The notes beneath the pieces were generated by a model that did not search any database, was not told the origin of the DNA, and saw nothing but the letters and a program-made list of their open reading frames with translations. This document shows positions 26,794 through 36,156 of a stretch of DNA of 64,000 nt, piece after piece. Origin of the DNA: Propionibacteriaceae bacterium (GTDB lineage Bacteria; Actinomycetota; Actinomycetes; Propionibacteriales; Propionibacteriaceae); contig JAOPXN010000052.1 of assembly GCA_025965155.1 (NCBI GenBank), forward strand, positions 1-64,000. The letters run 5' to 3'. How positions within the stretch are numbered: position 1 is the stretch's first letter; each line of letters begins with the position of its first letter. Position numbers and translations under genes: made by a program.

Positions 26794-26808
26794 ATGTAAC
26801 GACAGGAT
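26794..26808 (+). promoter_or_regulatory. GntR-type operator (site F)
   Basis: ATGTAACGACAGGAT matches the repeated dyad except for one left-arm base; GTCAGGATGTC follows as a partial second half. It lies between the ABM gene and the cupin gene. Confidence 0.55.
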
Positions 26809-26934
26809 GTCAGGATGTCGGCGACTCGAAGGTCGCTTCGCCCGCACCCGGCCACGACTGGCCATGCCGGCCGTGGCCACCGGTTCGAAATGACTTCAGA
26901 AGCACTCTCACCACCACCCAAAGGAGACGTGGAC

Positions 26935-27432
26935 GTGGCAATCACCAAGAAGCCGGTCTGGCACTACTCGGAAATCCCTCAGGACGAAGCGGTCACCGCG
27001 CTCATGCCGGGCTTCGAGATCCAGTACATCGTCGACGACGAGCACTGCGAGCATGACACGCAGGCCGTCTTCGGCCACTGCGTCTTCCCGCCGATCTCCC
27101 AGCACTCGCCGCACCGCCATACCGAGGCCGACGAGCTGGTGTACGTGATCAAGGGCCGCGTGGTCAACGGTCAGATCGACGAGAACGGGGTCGCCACCGA
27201 GTACGAGTGCGGACCCGGAGTCGCGACCTTCGTCGCGAAGGGACGGATCCACTGGAGCCGGAACCCGTTCGACGAGCCGGCCGAGTTCGTGTTCGCGTAC
27301 TACGGCGCCTCGTCACTGGAGAAGAGCGGTCTGATCGACCTCACCAACGAGGTTCCGATCAAGAACGAGCCGGTCGACGGCCAGCGGGTTCTGCCCTTGG
27401 AGCTCGACCCGGGGCTCGTCCAGCACGCCTAA
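26935..27432 (+). CDS. Cupin-domain protein
   Basis: This 165-residue protein has a clean cupin motif 1 (HSPHRHTEADELVYVIKGRV) supplying two His and a Glu for metal binding, and motif 2 around KGRIHWSRNP. I chose GTG 26935 because AAGGAG lies eight bases upstream; the track start at 26815 has no such signal. Its role could be a sugar-lactone or keto-sugar isomerase, or binding of a pathway intermediate. It has an operator upstream and a strong hairpin downstream. Confidence 0.82.
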   Translation: MAITKKPVWHYSEIPQDEAVTALMPGFEIQYIVDDEHCEHDTQAVFGHCVFPPISQHSPHRHTEADELVYVIKGRVVNGQIDENGVATEYECGPGVATFVAKGRIHWSRNPFDEPAEFVFAYYGASSLEKSGLIDLTNEVPIKNEPVDGQRVLPLELDPGLVQHA

Positions 27433-27465
27433 GCCGCCTATAGCTTTCAGCACCGCATAACACGG

Positions 27466-27502
27466 AATCTCCGCCGCCGCCGACGCGGCGGTGGCGGAGA
27501 TT
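27466..27502 (+). terminator. Strong hairpin after cupin gene
   Basis: AATCTCCGCC pairs perfectly with GGCGGAGATT, and the stem continues inward with GC pairs to a three-base loop. Only a short T run follows, so it could be a terminator, attenuator or mRNA-stabilising element. Confidence 0.6.
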
Positions 27503-27588
27503 TCCACGCGGTCCCAGCAAGTTCCCCAATGCAACGTCAAGGCGGCGAGACGCGAACGATCCGCCGCATTATCGATTGGAGTTAGTCA

Positions 27589-28491
27589 ATGCGGGTTGGA
27601 ATCGACAGTTACAGCTTTCACCGGTACTTCGGCGAGATCTATCCGGGGCTGCAAAAGGATCCCGGTACACGCTGGGACATGAAGGATGACTTCGTCGACT
27701 TCGCGGTGTCGCTGGATGTGGACGAAGTCGCCCTGGAGACGCTGTTCTACCCAGCCACCGATGACGAGTACTGCGCCGCCCTGAAGGACCGGCTGGACGA
27801 GGCCGGTCTGGACCGTGTGATCGGTTGGGGGCATCCCGATGGCTTGCACGGTGGTCGGGACGAGGATGCCCTGGCCGACCTGATCAGGCACATCCCCCGG
27901 GCGACCGCGGTCGGTGCAAAGATCATGCGCATCGTCGCGTCCAGCATGGTGTACGTCGACGAGCCGCACGGCCCGCAGATTGAGAACTCGATCCGGATGC
28001 TCAAGCAGGCGGTCAAAGTGGCGGACGACCACGACGTCACGCTGGCCATCGAGAACCACATTGACTTCACCTCCACCGAGATCCTGGAGATCATCGAGGG
28101 AGTGGGCTCCGAGCGGCTGCGGGTCAACCTGGACACGGGCAACGCCCTGCGGATGCACGAGGACCCGGTGGAGGCAGCACGTCGGCTGGCTCCGTACACC
28201 GTTGCGACCCACACCAAGGACATCATCACCCGCAAGAAGGGTGGCTCACCCTCGGATCGATTTGTCTGGTGGCCTGCCTGCCCCGCTGGCCAGGGCCTGG
28301 TCGACTTCGAAGGCATCGCGCGTGTTCTTCAGGACGCCAACTTCCAAGGATCACTCGCCGTTGAGCTCGACCTGATGGCTGAGCCGTGGGAGGCCCGGAC
28401 CGAGGAAGAGAACGTCGCGGAGAGCATCGCCTACCTGAAGCAGATCGGTCAGAAGATAGACGCAGAGGCCGCATCGGTGGTGTCGCACTGA
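27589..28491 (+). CDS. TIM-barrel sugar isomerase/epimerase, second copy
   Basis: This 300-residue barrel begins MRVGIDSYSFHRYFGEIYPG behind GGAG. It has metal-site patterns in LAIENHIDFTS, RVNLDTGNALRM, HTKDI and VELDLM. It is more like hydroxypyruvate-isomerase/3-keto-sugar-processing proteins than psicose epimerases, but I cannot assign a substrate. Its stop overlaps the start of the Gfo/Idh/MocA gene (TGATG), a pairing seen in inositol and C-glycoside catabolic clusters. Confidence 0.82.
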   Translation: MRVGIDSYSFHRYFGEIYPGLQKDPGTRWDMKDDFVDFAVSLDVDEVALETLFYPATDDEYCAALKDRLDEAGLDRVIGWGHPDGLHGGRDEDALADLIRHIPRATAVGAKIMRIVASSMVYVDEPHGPQIENSIRMLKQAVKVADDHDVTLAIENHIDFTSTEILEIIEGVGSERLRVNLDTGNALRMHEDPVEAARRLAPYTVATHTKDIITRKKGGSPSDRFVWWPACPAGQGLVDFEGIARVLQDANFQGSLAVELDLMAEPWEARTEEENVAESIAYLKQIGQKIDAEAASVVSH

Positions 28492-29633
28492 TGGCGCTCA
28501 TCCCCGCAAAACCCGACGGCCGGCCTACGGTCAACATTGGCATGCTGGGCTACGGCTTCATGGGCAAGGCACACAGCAACGCCTTCAAGACGATGCCGTA
28601 CATCTTCTGGCCGGACGCCGCACGGCCGCGGCTGAAGGCGATCGCCGGCCGCACCGAGGACAAGGTCGCCGAAGCTGCCACCCGCTACGGCTTCGAGACC
28701 TACAGCACCGACTGGCACGACCTGCTCGCCGATCCCGACATCCAGGTCTTCGACAACGTGGGTCCCGACCCAGAGCACTTCGGTCCGACCATGGCAGCGA
28801 TCAAGGCGGGCAAGCATGTGGTCTGCGAGAAGCCGCTCGCACTCTCGGCACAGGAGGCCACTCAGCTTCACCACGCTGCCGTCGAGGCGAACGTGAAGCA
28901 CCTGACCTGCTTCAACTATCGGTTTGTCCCGGCGGTCCGGCTCGCTTACGAGATGATCTCCAACGGCGAGCTCGGCGAGATCTACACCAGCAGCTTCCGC
29001 TACGCACAGGAGTGGCGCACCGATCCGGACGCGACACTGCCGACGCCGGCTGGCGCGCTCTCTGTGATCGGGTGCCACGCCATCGACCAAGCCCGTCTCC
29101 TGGTGGGTGACATCGCGGCAGTCTCGGCTGTCCTATCCAACCCGGTCTCCTCCGCGGACCGCGGCGAACCGGTCGATGCAGTGACCTCCATCGCGGAGTT
29201 CCACGGCGGTGCCACTGGCACGATCTCGGCAACCCTGATTGCGCCCGGCCGGCGGAACCGCCTCAGCTGGGAGATCAACGGTTCCAAAGGAAGCATCTGC
29301 TGGGACCTGGAGAACCTGAACGTCCTGCGGGTGTATCGGCGCGGCGGTACGACCTCGGAAGGGTTCGCCGAGGTGATCGTCTGTGAGGCCGACCATCCTC
29401 TCGTGGGCCCGTGGTGGCCGAGCGGCCATGTTCTCGGGTGGGAGCATTCGCATATCAACATGCTCGCCGACTTCGTACGGGCGGTGGCCGAGGATAGCCC
29501 GCTCACTCGCACGGCTGCGACCTTCGCCGATGGCGCAAAGGCGGCGCTGGTGGCCGACGCCATCACCGAGTCCGCCGTCAAGGGGGTACGGACAGCGGTA
29601 CCGGAGCTGCCCGGAACCTCTACCGGATCGTAG
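28491..29633 (+). CDS. Gfo/Idh/MocA-family sugar dehydrogenase
   Basis: This 380-residue protein has the Rossmann motif GMLGYGFMGKAHSNAF, the EKPLALS motif carrying the catalytic lysine region, and GCHAIDQARLL with the expected catalytic Asp and His neighbours. The track start at 28386 lies inside the preceding gene; ATG 28491 overlaps its stop. These NAD(P)-dependent enzymes oxidise sugars or cyclitols, often at C3. It is coupled to the TIM-barrel gene. Confidence 0.9.
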   Translation: MALIPAKPDGRPTVNIGMLGYGFMGKAHSNAFKTMPYIFWPDAARPRLKAIAGRTEDKVAEAATRYGFETYSTDWHDLLADPDIQVFDNVGPDPEHFGPTMAAIKAGKHVVCEKPLALSAQEATQLHHAAVEANVKHLTCFNYRFVPAVRLAYEMISNGELGEIYTSSFRYAQEWRTDPDATLPTPAGALSVIGCHAIDQARLLVGDIAAVSAVLSNPVSSADRGEPVDAVTSIAEFHGGATGTISATLIAPGRRNRLSWEINGSKGSICWDLENLNVLRVYRRGGTTSEGFAEVIVCEADHPLVGPWWPSGHVLGWEHSHINMLADFVRAVAEDSPLTRTAATFADGAKAALVADAITESAVKGVRTAVPELPGTSTGS

Positions 29634-29709
29634 CTCACCGGGCAGCGACGAACGGCTCGCAGCTCATGTTCGGCAGACCCATCGTTTATACAAGGCAAGG
29701 AGTAACTAA

Positions 29710-30753
29710 ATGGAGACTCAGATGAAGGCCGTTCGGTTGCCGGGAGGTCAGCAGGTCGAAGTAATCGATCGGCCGATTCCCCGACCGAAGCCCAACGAGG
29801 TGTTGATCAAGGTACGGGCGTCGGCGATCTGCGCCAGTGACCTCTCGCTGTATGCCGGGAACGCACTGGTCGGCGGTGCGAACGCCGGCACCGGAACCAT
29901 CACGCCGGGGCACGAGGCGGCCGGCGACGTCGTCGACATCGGTTCCGCCGTGACCTACGTCAAGCCTGGTGACCGCGTCGCGGTTCATCTTTCCGTTGGC
30001 TGCATGCACTGCGAGTACTGCCGCGCGGGCTACATCCAGCAGTGCCCCGCATGGCAGTGCGTCGGGTTCGACGTCGACGGTGGCGATGCGGAGTACATCG
30101 TGGTTCCGGAAGCGAACTGCCTACCGCTGCCCGACGCACTGTCTTATGAGTCCGGCGCGGTGCTGGTGGACAACTTCGGCACGCAATACCACACCCAGAA
30201 GCGGCTGGGGGTGTCCGGCGCCGACGTGACAGCCATTATCGGTATCGGGCCGATGGGTTCCGCGGCTGTCGCCACAGCGAAGGCCCGCGGCGCTCAGGTC
30301 ATCGCGCTCGACGTGGTCGAGCACCGGTTGGCCCTTGCCGGCCGGCTCGGCGCCGACCATGTGATCAACGTTGCCGACGGCAACGCACTCGAGCAGATCA
30401 TGGACCTCACCGGTGGACGCGGGCCTGAGATCAGCATCGACTGCTCCGGCCGCCCGGATGGTGAAAACCTGGCGCTAGACGCCACGGCGAAGCTGGGCAA
30501 GGTGGCATTCGTGGGTGAGTGCGGCTCCGTCACGATCAACCCGAGCGAGCAGATGATCCGTAAGGAGCTGGACGTTATCGGCGCCTGGGTGTTCCCGATC
30601 TCCGACTACTACGAGATGGTGCGCTTCCTGCTCCGCCACAACGTCACCCCCGAGCAGACGGTCAGCCACCGCTACAGCCTCGACAATGCCCCCGAGGCGT
30701 TCGACCAGGTCAGCCGCCGACTGGCAGACAAGGTGATGTTCACCTTCAACTGA
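29710..30753 (+). CDS. Zn-dependent medium-chain dehydrogenase, second copy
   Basis: This 347-residue enzyme has the catalytic-zinc Cys in AICASDLSLY, GHEAAGDVVDIG, and IGIGPMGSAAVATAKARGAQVIALD as the nucleotide motif. The structural-zinc loop is CMHCEYCRAGYIQQC. AAGGAG is seven bases before ATG. It is only distantly similar to the dehydrogenase at 9906, suggesting a different oxidation step. It is followed by an aldose-epimerase gene in the same operon. Confidence 0.88.
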   Translation: METQMKAVRLPGGQQVEVIDRPIPRPKPNEVLIKVRASAICASDLSLYAGNALVGGANAGTGTITPGHEAAGDVVDIGSAVTYVKPGDRVAVHLSVGCMHCEYCRAGYIQQCPAWQCVGFDVDGGDAEYIVVPEANCLPLPDALSYESGAVLVDNFGTQYHTQKRLGVSGADVTAIIGIGPMGSAAVATAKARGAQVIALDVVEHRLALAGRLGADHVINVADGNALEQIMDLTGGRGPEISIDCSGRPDGENLALDATAKLGKVAFVGECGSVTINPSEQMIRKELDVIGAWVFPISDYYEMVRFLLRHNVTPEQTVSHRYSLDNAPEAFDQVSRRLADKVMFTFN

Positions 30754-30805
30754 GCACCGCGTCAGGGCGCTCAGTAGTTGTTGTCGTTCACCAGGAAGGA
30801 CGGTC

Positions 30806-31810
30806 GTGGCAGAGTTCGGTGTAACCGCAGGCTCGTTCGGTCAGCGGGAGACGGTCGAGATCTTCAACGAAGAGGCAGGCCAGCGCGTGGTCATTGCGAC
30901 CCAGGGAGCAACCCTGCTGCAATGGCAGAACCGCGTGTCGGGACGGCGTCGCGACCTGATCGACGGGTACGCCACACCGGAGGAGTTCAACGCCCAGGCC
31001 GGCGTACGCAGCGGCATCATGGCGCCGTTTTCAAACCGGGTCCGCTATGGACGGTACGAGTTCGGCGGGCGCCAGCATCAGCTGGCACCCGCCGCACCCG
31101 GGGAGGACCTGGTCTTCCACGGCTTCCTTCGAATGATTGATCTCGCCGTCGTCGACGCCTCCACCACGGCGGGCGGAGCGACCGTCGTGCTGGAGACGAA
31201 AGCGATTCGTCCAGGCGCCTTTGACGGTTATCCATTCGCCATTGATGTCCAGGTGGTGTTCGACGTCGGTCCGTTAGGAATTGGCCTGCACATCACTGCC
31301 GAGAATGTCGGAGACGAGACAGCGCCGTGGGCGTGCGGGTGGCACCCGTACTTCCGGCTCAGCTCGGCCGGCATCGAGGATCTGGAGCTCCAGGTGCCGG
31401 CAAGAACAGTCGTCCGCACCGATGCCGGGCTGCTTCCTCTCGACGGCTCGGCCGCTTGGGCACAGCTCGACGAGCTTCCAGAGCTTGACCACCGGACACC
31501 ACGTCCCATTCGCGGACGCGAGTTGGATACCGCCTACGCCGGACTCCTCGTCGGCGTCGACAGGCTGTCCAGAACCACCGTGACGAACCCGGCGGACGGC
31601 GCCGCGCTGAATGTCTGGCAGCAGCGTGGGCTAATGCACGCCTACACCGGGGAAGGTCTCCAGCGCGCACGACGCAAGTCCATTGCGCTGGAGCCGATAG
31701 AGATGATGACCAACGCGTTCAACCGGCCGGAGGCAGCTGCCGAGGTGTCCTTACCTCCAGGCGCCTCTCGGTCGTTCAAGTGCGGCGTCGACCTCATCGA
31801 TGCACGCTGA
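30806..31810 (+). CDS. Aldose 1-epimerase family protein
   Basis: This 334-residue beta-sandwich protein has NRVRYGRYEFGG, the catalytic-His region HGFLRM, and GWHPYFRLSS, with EPIEMMTNAFN towards the C-terminus. It starts with GTG after AGGAAGGA. The family interconverts alpha and beta anomers, feeding the correct anomer to oxidoreductases or kinases. Confidence 0.88.
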   Translation: MAEFGVTAGSFGQRETVEIFNEEAGQRVVIATQGATLLQWQNRVSGRRRDLIDGYATPEEFNAQAGVRSGIMAPFSNRVRYGRYEFGGRQHQLAPAAPGEDLVFHGFLRMIDLAVVDASTTAGGATVVLETKAIRPGAFDGYPFAIDVQVVFDVGPLGIGLHITAENVGDETAPWACGWHPYFRLSSAGIEDLELQVPARTVVRTDAGLLPLDGSAAWAQLDELPELDHRTPRPIRGRELDTAYAGLLVGVDRLSRTTVTNPADGAALNVWQQRGLMHAYTGEGLQRARRKSIALEPIEMMTNAFNRPEAAAEVSLPPGASRSFKCGVDLIDAR

Positions 31811-31816
31811 CAAGGG

Positions 31817-32293
31817 ATGGGGAATACCGTGGCAAGTCTGTTTGTCCAGAGCCGAAGCCTGGGGCAGGATCTCGCCCGTTGCGCCGTGGACTCGGCCGTT
31901 GCGGAGTCGCGCCGGCTGGGGTGTGTGGCGTGCATCGCCGTCGTGGACGCGGCCGGCCACCTGGCACAGTTCTTACGGATGGACGGCGCCCCACTGCTGT
32001 CGGTTCAGCTGGCCCAGGACAAGGCCTACACAGCCGCGATCCGCGGGCTCGCGACCCACGAATGGTGGGAGATGATCAAGGACGACCCGTCACTGGTGCA
32101 CGGCATCAACAAGATCGATCGGTTGATCATCTTCGGCGGCGGCCTACCTATCATTTTCCGTGGCGAGCTGATTGGGGCTGTGGCGGCCTCCGGGATGAGT
32201 ACCAGCCAACAGGACCGCGACATCGCACAGGCAGCCGTGGACTCAGTGCTGTACGCGCTGGGCCAGTCCGAGGACGGCGACCTTCAAAGCTAG
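31817..32293 (+). CDS. HbpS/GlcG (DUF336) family protein
   Basis: This 158-residue protein matches the C-terminal half of the 19523-20665 fusion: DKAYTAAIRGLATHEWWEMIKD and GGGLPIIFRGELIGAVAASG. The start is uncertain: ATG 31817 has no spacing to its AAGGG, while GTG 31829 has GGGG behind it. HbpS binds haem or iron ions in Streptomyces, and GlcG proteins accompany glycolate oxidation genes. Here it closes the plus-strand operon and may share a partner with the fusion protein. Confidence 0.85.
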   Translation: MGNTVASLFVQSRSLGQDLARCAVDSAVAESRRLGCVACIAVVDAAGHLAQFLRMDGAPLLSVQLAQDKAYTAAIRGLATHEWWEMIKDDPSLVHGINKIDRLIIFGGGLPIIFRGELIGAVAASGMSTSQQDRDIAQAAVDSVLYALGQSEDGDLQS

Positions 32294-32298
32294 GCGAT

Positions 32299-32313
32299 CC
32301 CGCCGTGGGCGGG
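32299..32313. terminator. Short GC hairpin after HbpS gene
   Basis: CCCGCC-GTG-GGCGGG lies directly after the operon end and before the converging amphi-Trp gene. No T tract follows. Confidence 0.4.
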
Positions 32314-32334
32314 CAGGCAGCCACCGCTCCCGCC

Positions 32335-32604
32335 TTAGACAACGTGAACCGACGAGTCTTCGCCAGCCTCGCGCTCCGAGTCGGCGTCGAGTGACCACTT
32401 GAACTGAAACTCGATTTCCTCCTCGTCGTCATCACGTTCATGCTCGATCGAGAACTGGGCCCGCTCAGGCACCTGGATCCGAACGCCGGCGATCTGGATC
32501 CTGAAAGGCCTGTCGGTCTCCAGGGCGTCCGCGAGTCGTCGGAGCTTAGCCACTATCTCAGGAGTCGAGTACATGCGCTCAATGTCGCGAGGGCTCCTGG
32601 TCAT
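32335..32604 (-). CDS. Amphi-Trp domain protein
   Basis: This 89-residue protein has the amphi-Trp pattern: KLRRLADALETDRPFRIQIAGVRIQVP, SIEHERDDDEEEIEFQFKW. It is small, acidic and without a membrane segment. The family has no established biochemical role. It marks the change from the catabolic island to the stress-type gene region. Confidence 0.82.
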   Translation of the reverse strand: MTRSPRDIERMYSTPEIVAKLRRLADALETDRPFRIQIAGVRIQVPERAQFSIEHERDDDEEEIEFQFKWSLDADSEREAGEDSSVHVV

Positions 32605-32739
32605 ATCGAAACGCCCCTTCGTTTAGTCCCTAACGCAACCGAGCAAGACGGTATTGCGCTTGTTCTGCCAGAGTGTCAGACCTCGGCGAAGTTGGCCAGG
32701 GTGAGCCAGTCTCTCCTCCACGGCACTGCACTACAGCAT

Positions 32740-33405
32740 CTATAGCCGGCTGAGTCCATCGCCCAAGATCACGAACCCCACCATGAGCAACACCAACACG
32801 GTGATGTGTCCGCTGTTCTGGTTGAGCCAGTCCCGCGCCAGGACGAGCCGAGGTTCCATCCGGGCCGGCGCGAGGAGGGTCACGATGATGGGGACGATCA
32901 CGGTGGAGGACGACAAAGCGATGTAGATGGCGATGACAATGACGGCATCGGGAGACTTCAGCGATGAGCCGGCAATGGACAGACCGGCAGCAACTCCCAG
33001 CAACAGCCCTTTTGGTCGGACGTTCAGCGCGACGCCCAGGCCGAGGGCGGTCACGGGCCCGACTGAGTCAAGCGTATCGATCCACCTGCTTCGCTTGTCG
33101 GCCGGTGCTCGGGCTGTTCGTCGCCAGGTAAGCCCCGCAACGAACAGCAGAGCGACCCCGACCACGACCTCGGCGATGCCAATCGACGTCTGCGCCTTCC
33201 GCACCGGCATGACTGGGAGGGTGCTCGCCCCGAGCGCCGATACCGCGACCACAGCAGTCATGCCGGCCACCCACCCGATCAGAAACGGGATCGCCGCCTG
33301 GTTCCGTCGTGGCGAAAGCAGAATCAGAATTGTCACCGTGATCGGCAGCGTGCTCACCGCGACCGCGACGGCTATGGGCAGCAAATGTCCGAGCGCCGAC
33401 AGCAT
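32740..33405 (-). CDS. GAP-family membrane protein
   Basis: This 221-residue protein has about six hydrophobic helices, including an N-terminal one with STLPITVTILILLSP and GLGVALNVRPKGLLLGVAAG, the pattern of actinobacterial GAP (Sap/LysE-like) proteins. In mycobacteria relatives are linked to glycolipid export, but the cargo here is unknown. The start at 33405 is the first ATG before a helix and needs no extension. Confidence 0.8.
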   Translation of the reverse strand: MLSALGHLLPIAVAVAVSTLPITVTILILLSPRRNQAAIPFLIGWVAGMTAVVAVSALGASTLPVMPVRKAQTSIGIAEVVVGVALLFVAGLTWRRTARAPADKRSRWIDTLDSVGPVTALGLGVALNVRPKGLLLGVAAGLSIAGSSLKSPDAVIVIAIYIALSSSTVIVPIIVTLLAPARMEPRLVLARDWLNQNSGHITVLVLLMVGFVILGDGLSRL

Positions 33406-33885
33406 GCTCTGAGCTCTTCCCCTTCCGGCACCGGCGACACCAACATCACGATAGCTACTGCCTTTGCCTGCTCAGATGCGTTGAATTCCAGCCTCACTGC
33501 TGCCTGAGCTCAACACATCGCAATGGAAAGGTCATGCCTTTGCATCGTGGATCACGACTAAGTGTGGCATGCGGAGGCACCCGGCGTGACTTCCTGCCAG
33601 TGTCAGGGTTCGCGGTGATGATTTGCCTACTCCCGTTCTGTTGAGTGAAAGTTGGCCTCGCAGCTCGCCACCGGAAGCGAACCGTCGCCGGCTGCCAGGC
33701 TGCTGTGAGGGCTGTTGATGATCCGTATCAATGAGGTCGAAAAAGGGCTTACGATCCCCTCCATCAGGGCCTAGAGTCGAACTGTCGGACCACCGGAGGA
33801 CGCCTCGTACTCAGGCATACTTCTGCGCTCGGACTTGCCGGGTCACTAGTCGTGTGAGGTCTGCCGTTTTGGGGGGTGGGACCCT
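33406..33885. other. 480-base gene-free region upstream of LuxR regulator 1
   Basis: I see no convincing ORF on either strand. A partial dyad, CATGCC...GGCATG around CGTGGATCACG (about 33536-33572), and a degenerate GCACCCGGCGTGA at 33578-33590 are present. It must hold the divergent promoters of the GAP and LuxR genes. Confidence 0.5.
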
Positions 33886-36144
33886 GTGGCACAGTCACAG
33901 TTTGATGATGCTAATGGCAGGTGTGTTCCGCTTGAGGGACTCGGTCTGATCCGGAGCAAGATGGCGCCGAGCCGTCTGCCGGGGGGATTCATCCCACGTC
34001 CAGCCCTTATTGAACGCCTCCGCGGCGGCGGCGGTTGTGTGCTGACGCTCCTGTCCGCGCCCGCCGGCTTCGGCAAGACAACCCTGCTGACCGAATGGGT
34101 AGCTACCCGCGGACAAGGTTCGACTGCATGGGTTTCCCTCGACAGGGGGGACACAGATCCAGTTCGGTTGTGGTCACATGTGATCGCCGCGCTCGCTGAA
34201 GCCGAGCCAGGTGTAGGCGCGGCGTCCTTAGCAGCCGTGCGGGCACGTCCCGACGACATCGAGGCGTATGCGCTACCTAAGTTGTTGGAGGAACTTCCCG
34301 TCGAAGGCCCGGACCTCGTCCTGGTCGTCGATGACTTTCACCTCGCGGAAAGCCCGATCACCAATGGCGCCATAGAGGCCTTCATGCGGTACCGTCCCGC
34401 TCGCATCCAACTTGTCATTGCGACCCGCTCGGACCCCGCCTTGGGGATAGCTCGACTAAGGGCCTACGGGAGCCTGCTGGAGATCCGGGCGGAGCAGCTG
34501 CGCTTCGATGACCGAGAGATCAGGGATTTCCTCAAGGCGCTGGGCCTTAGTCCGGTCTCCGCCGGCGAGGAGGTCCGGCTGGCGAAACGCACCGGTGGCT
34601 GGCCGGCGCCGCTCCGGCTGTTCGCGCTCCTCATGGCGGACCACGATGCGGGGGAGTTTCTGGGCTCGTCCGCTCTCGCGAACCGCCCGGTGATCGACTA
34701 CCTCACCAGCGATGTGCTGGAGCTGCTCGAACCCCACGTGCATGAGTTCTTGCTGCAGGCGTCAATCCTGACCCGGATGAACGCGGCGTTGTGTGAGGCC
34801 GTCGTTGCGGTGCCCGGCTCCGCTACGATCCTCGCCGACCTCGAACGCTCCAACATGTTCACCTCGGTCGACGACACCGGTGAGTGGTACCGGCTGCACG
34901 ACCTGTTCGCCGAAGGCCTCCGACTGGAGCTGGGCCGGACGCGCGCTGAGCTGGTGCCTTTGCTACATCAACGCGCGGCACGCTGGCTCGAGGAGACAGG
35001 TGATCTGGAGCTAGCCACGGCTCATGCGATCAGCGCTCGAGACCTCGGGGCCGCCAGCCGACTGGTGGCGCGGCAGGCGTGGCAGTTCACAGCGGAGGGA
35101 CGGTCGGCAACGGTTCGAGGCTGGTTGGCCGATCTTTCCTGGCCGGCGGCGCAGGTGGACTCTGAACTCGCTTTCGTTCGAGCAACGCTGGCGGTGATGA
35201 CCCACGATATCGATGACGCAGAACACTGGCTCGACGTTGCCGGCACTGGGCCCGAGGACCTAATCGGCGCGATGGGCCTCCCGCTTGGCTACCGCACCGA
35301 CTTTCTCCGTGCCATCGTGAGCGTCAACGACGTCTCGGCCGCCCGTGCGGCTGCGTGCCGGGCGGTCCAGTCAGCCCCCGCTCCGCAGTGGGAAGGCGTC
35401 GCCCTGGCCGGGCTCGGGCAGGCCGAGTACCTGCTTGGGCAGCATGATGCGGCCGAACGCACGCTACGCAAAGCTGTCGGACTGATCTCCGGTGACACAC
35501 CCCACCTGCTGGCGTTTGCTATCGGAACCCTTGCGCTTGTCGAGTATGCCGGCGGAGCTGATGCTCATACCGCCCCGATGCTTGATGGAGCCCTCGAGAT
35601 GTTGCGGACTACGGGGTGGGAGCGATCGCCTCTCAGCGCGGTCGTGCACATGGCGTGCGGCGAACGTGCGCGAAGCGGTGGTGATGCGCGGGAAGCGGCA
35701 CGCTGGTTCGGAACGGCAATCGAGATGCTTGGCAGCGGTGCCCGCAGCGGATGGCTGGCTAGCGCATATCTGCTCCAGGCGCGTACCTGCCAGAAACTCG
35801 GCGACGCGCCAGATGAGACTAACTATCTCGACGCCGCCGACGCCATCTTGACGCGGCTGCCCAACGCGGGAGCTTTGACAGCCGTTGCCGAGCGTCTTCG
35901 ACGGGACTCGTCCGTCGTTGCCCGACCTGTGACCCGGTTCGGCGAACAGCTATCTGATCGAGAGGTCGCTGTCCTGCAGTTGGCCGCCGATGGACTGACG
36001 CAGCGACAGATAGCCGACCAGCTCTTCATCTCCTACAACACCGTCAAGACGCACTTTAAGACCACCTATCGCAAGTTGGGAGCGACGTCCCGGCTCGAGG
36101 CGCTGGCGCAGCTCTATGATTGTCAGATCATCCGGCAACCGTGA
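33886..36144 (+). CDS. MalT-like LuxR-family regulator 1
   Basis: This 752-residue protein has an N-terminal ATPase (Walker A APAGFGKTT, Walker B LVLVVDDFH), a long helical TPR-like middle and a C-terminal LuxR helix-turn-helix (LSDREVAVLQLAADGLTQRQIADQLFISYNTVKTHFKTTYRKLG). Such STAND-type regulators oligomerise on binding ATP and an inducer. It starts at GTG after GGGGGGTGGG. It is followed by a small-domain gene, DUF6325 and SHOCT genes, each preceded by TCACCC/GGGTGA elements, so it is a candidate binder of those sites. Confidence 0.9.
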   Translation: MAQSQFDDANGRCVPLEGLGLIRSKMAPSRLPGGFIPRPALIERLRGGGGCVLTLLSAPAGFGKTTLLTEWVATRGQGSTAWVSLDRGDTDPVRLWSHVIAALAEAEPGVGAASLAAVRARPDDIEAYALPKLLEELPVEGPDLVLVVDDFHLAESPITNGAIEAFMRYRPARIQLVIATRSDPALGIARLRAYGSLLEIRAEQLRFDDREIRDFLKALGLSPVSAGEEVRLAKRTGGWPAPLRLFALLMADHDAGEFLGSSALANRPVIDYLTSDVLELLEPHVHEFLLQASILTRMNAALCEAVVAVPGSATILADLERSNMFTSVDDTGEWYRLHDLFAEGLRLELGRTRAELVPLLHQRAARWLEETGDLELATAHAISARDLGAASRLVARQAWQFTAEGRSATVRGWLADLSWPAAQVDSELAFVRATLAVMTHDIDDAEHWLDVAGTGPEDLIGAMGLPLGYRTDFLRAIVSVNDVSAARAAACRAVQSAPAPQWEGVALAGLGQAEYLLGQHDAAERTLRKAVGLISGDTPHLLAFAIGTLALVEYAGGADAHTAPMLDGALEMLRTTGWERSPLSAVVHMACGERARSGGDAREAARWFGTAIEMLGSGARSGWLASAYLLQARTCQKLGDAPDETNYLDAADAILTRLPNAGALTAVAERLRRDSSVVARPVTRFGEQLSDREVAVLQLAADGLTQRQIADQLFISYNTVKTHFKTTYRKLGATSRLEALAQLYDCQIIRQP

Positions 36145-36156
36145 CCTCGCTGAGGA

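Noticed and set aside
32690-32710. Single GGGTGA near the amphi-Trp gene
   Set aside because: No partner half-site at a 0, 5 or 16-base spacing, so it is not counted as an element.
33536-33572. Palindrome CATGCC...GGCATG before LuxR gene 1
   Set aside because: Imperfect, seen once, and no other copies to support a function.
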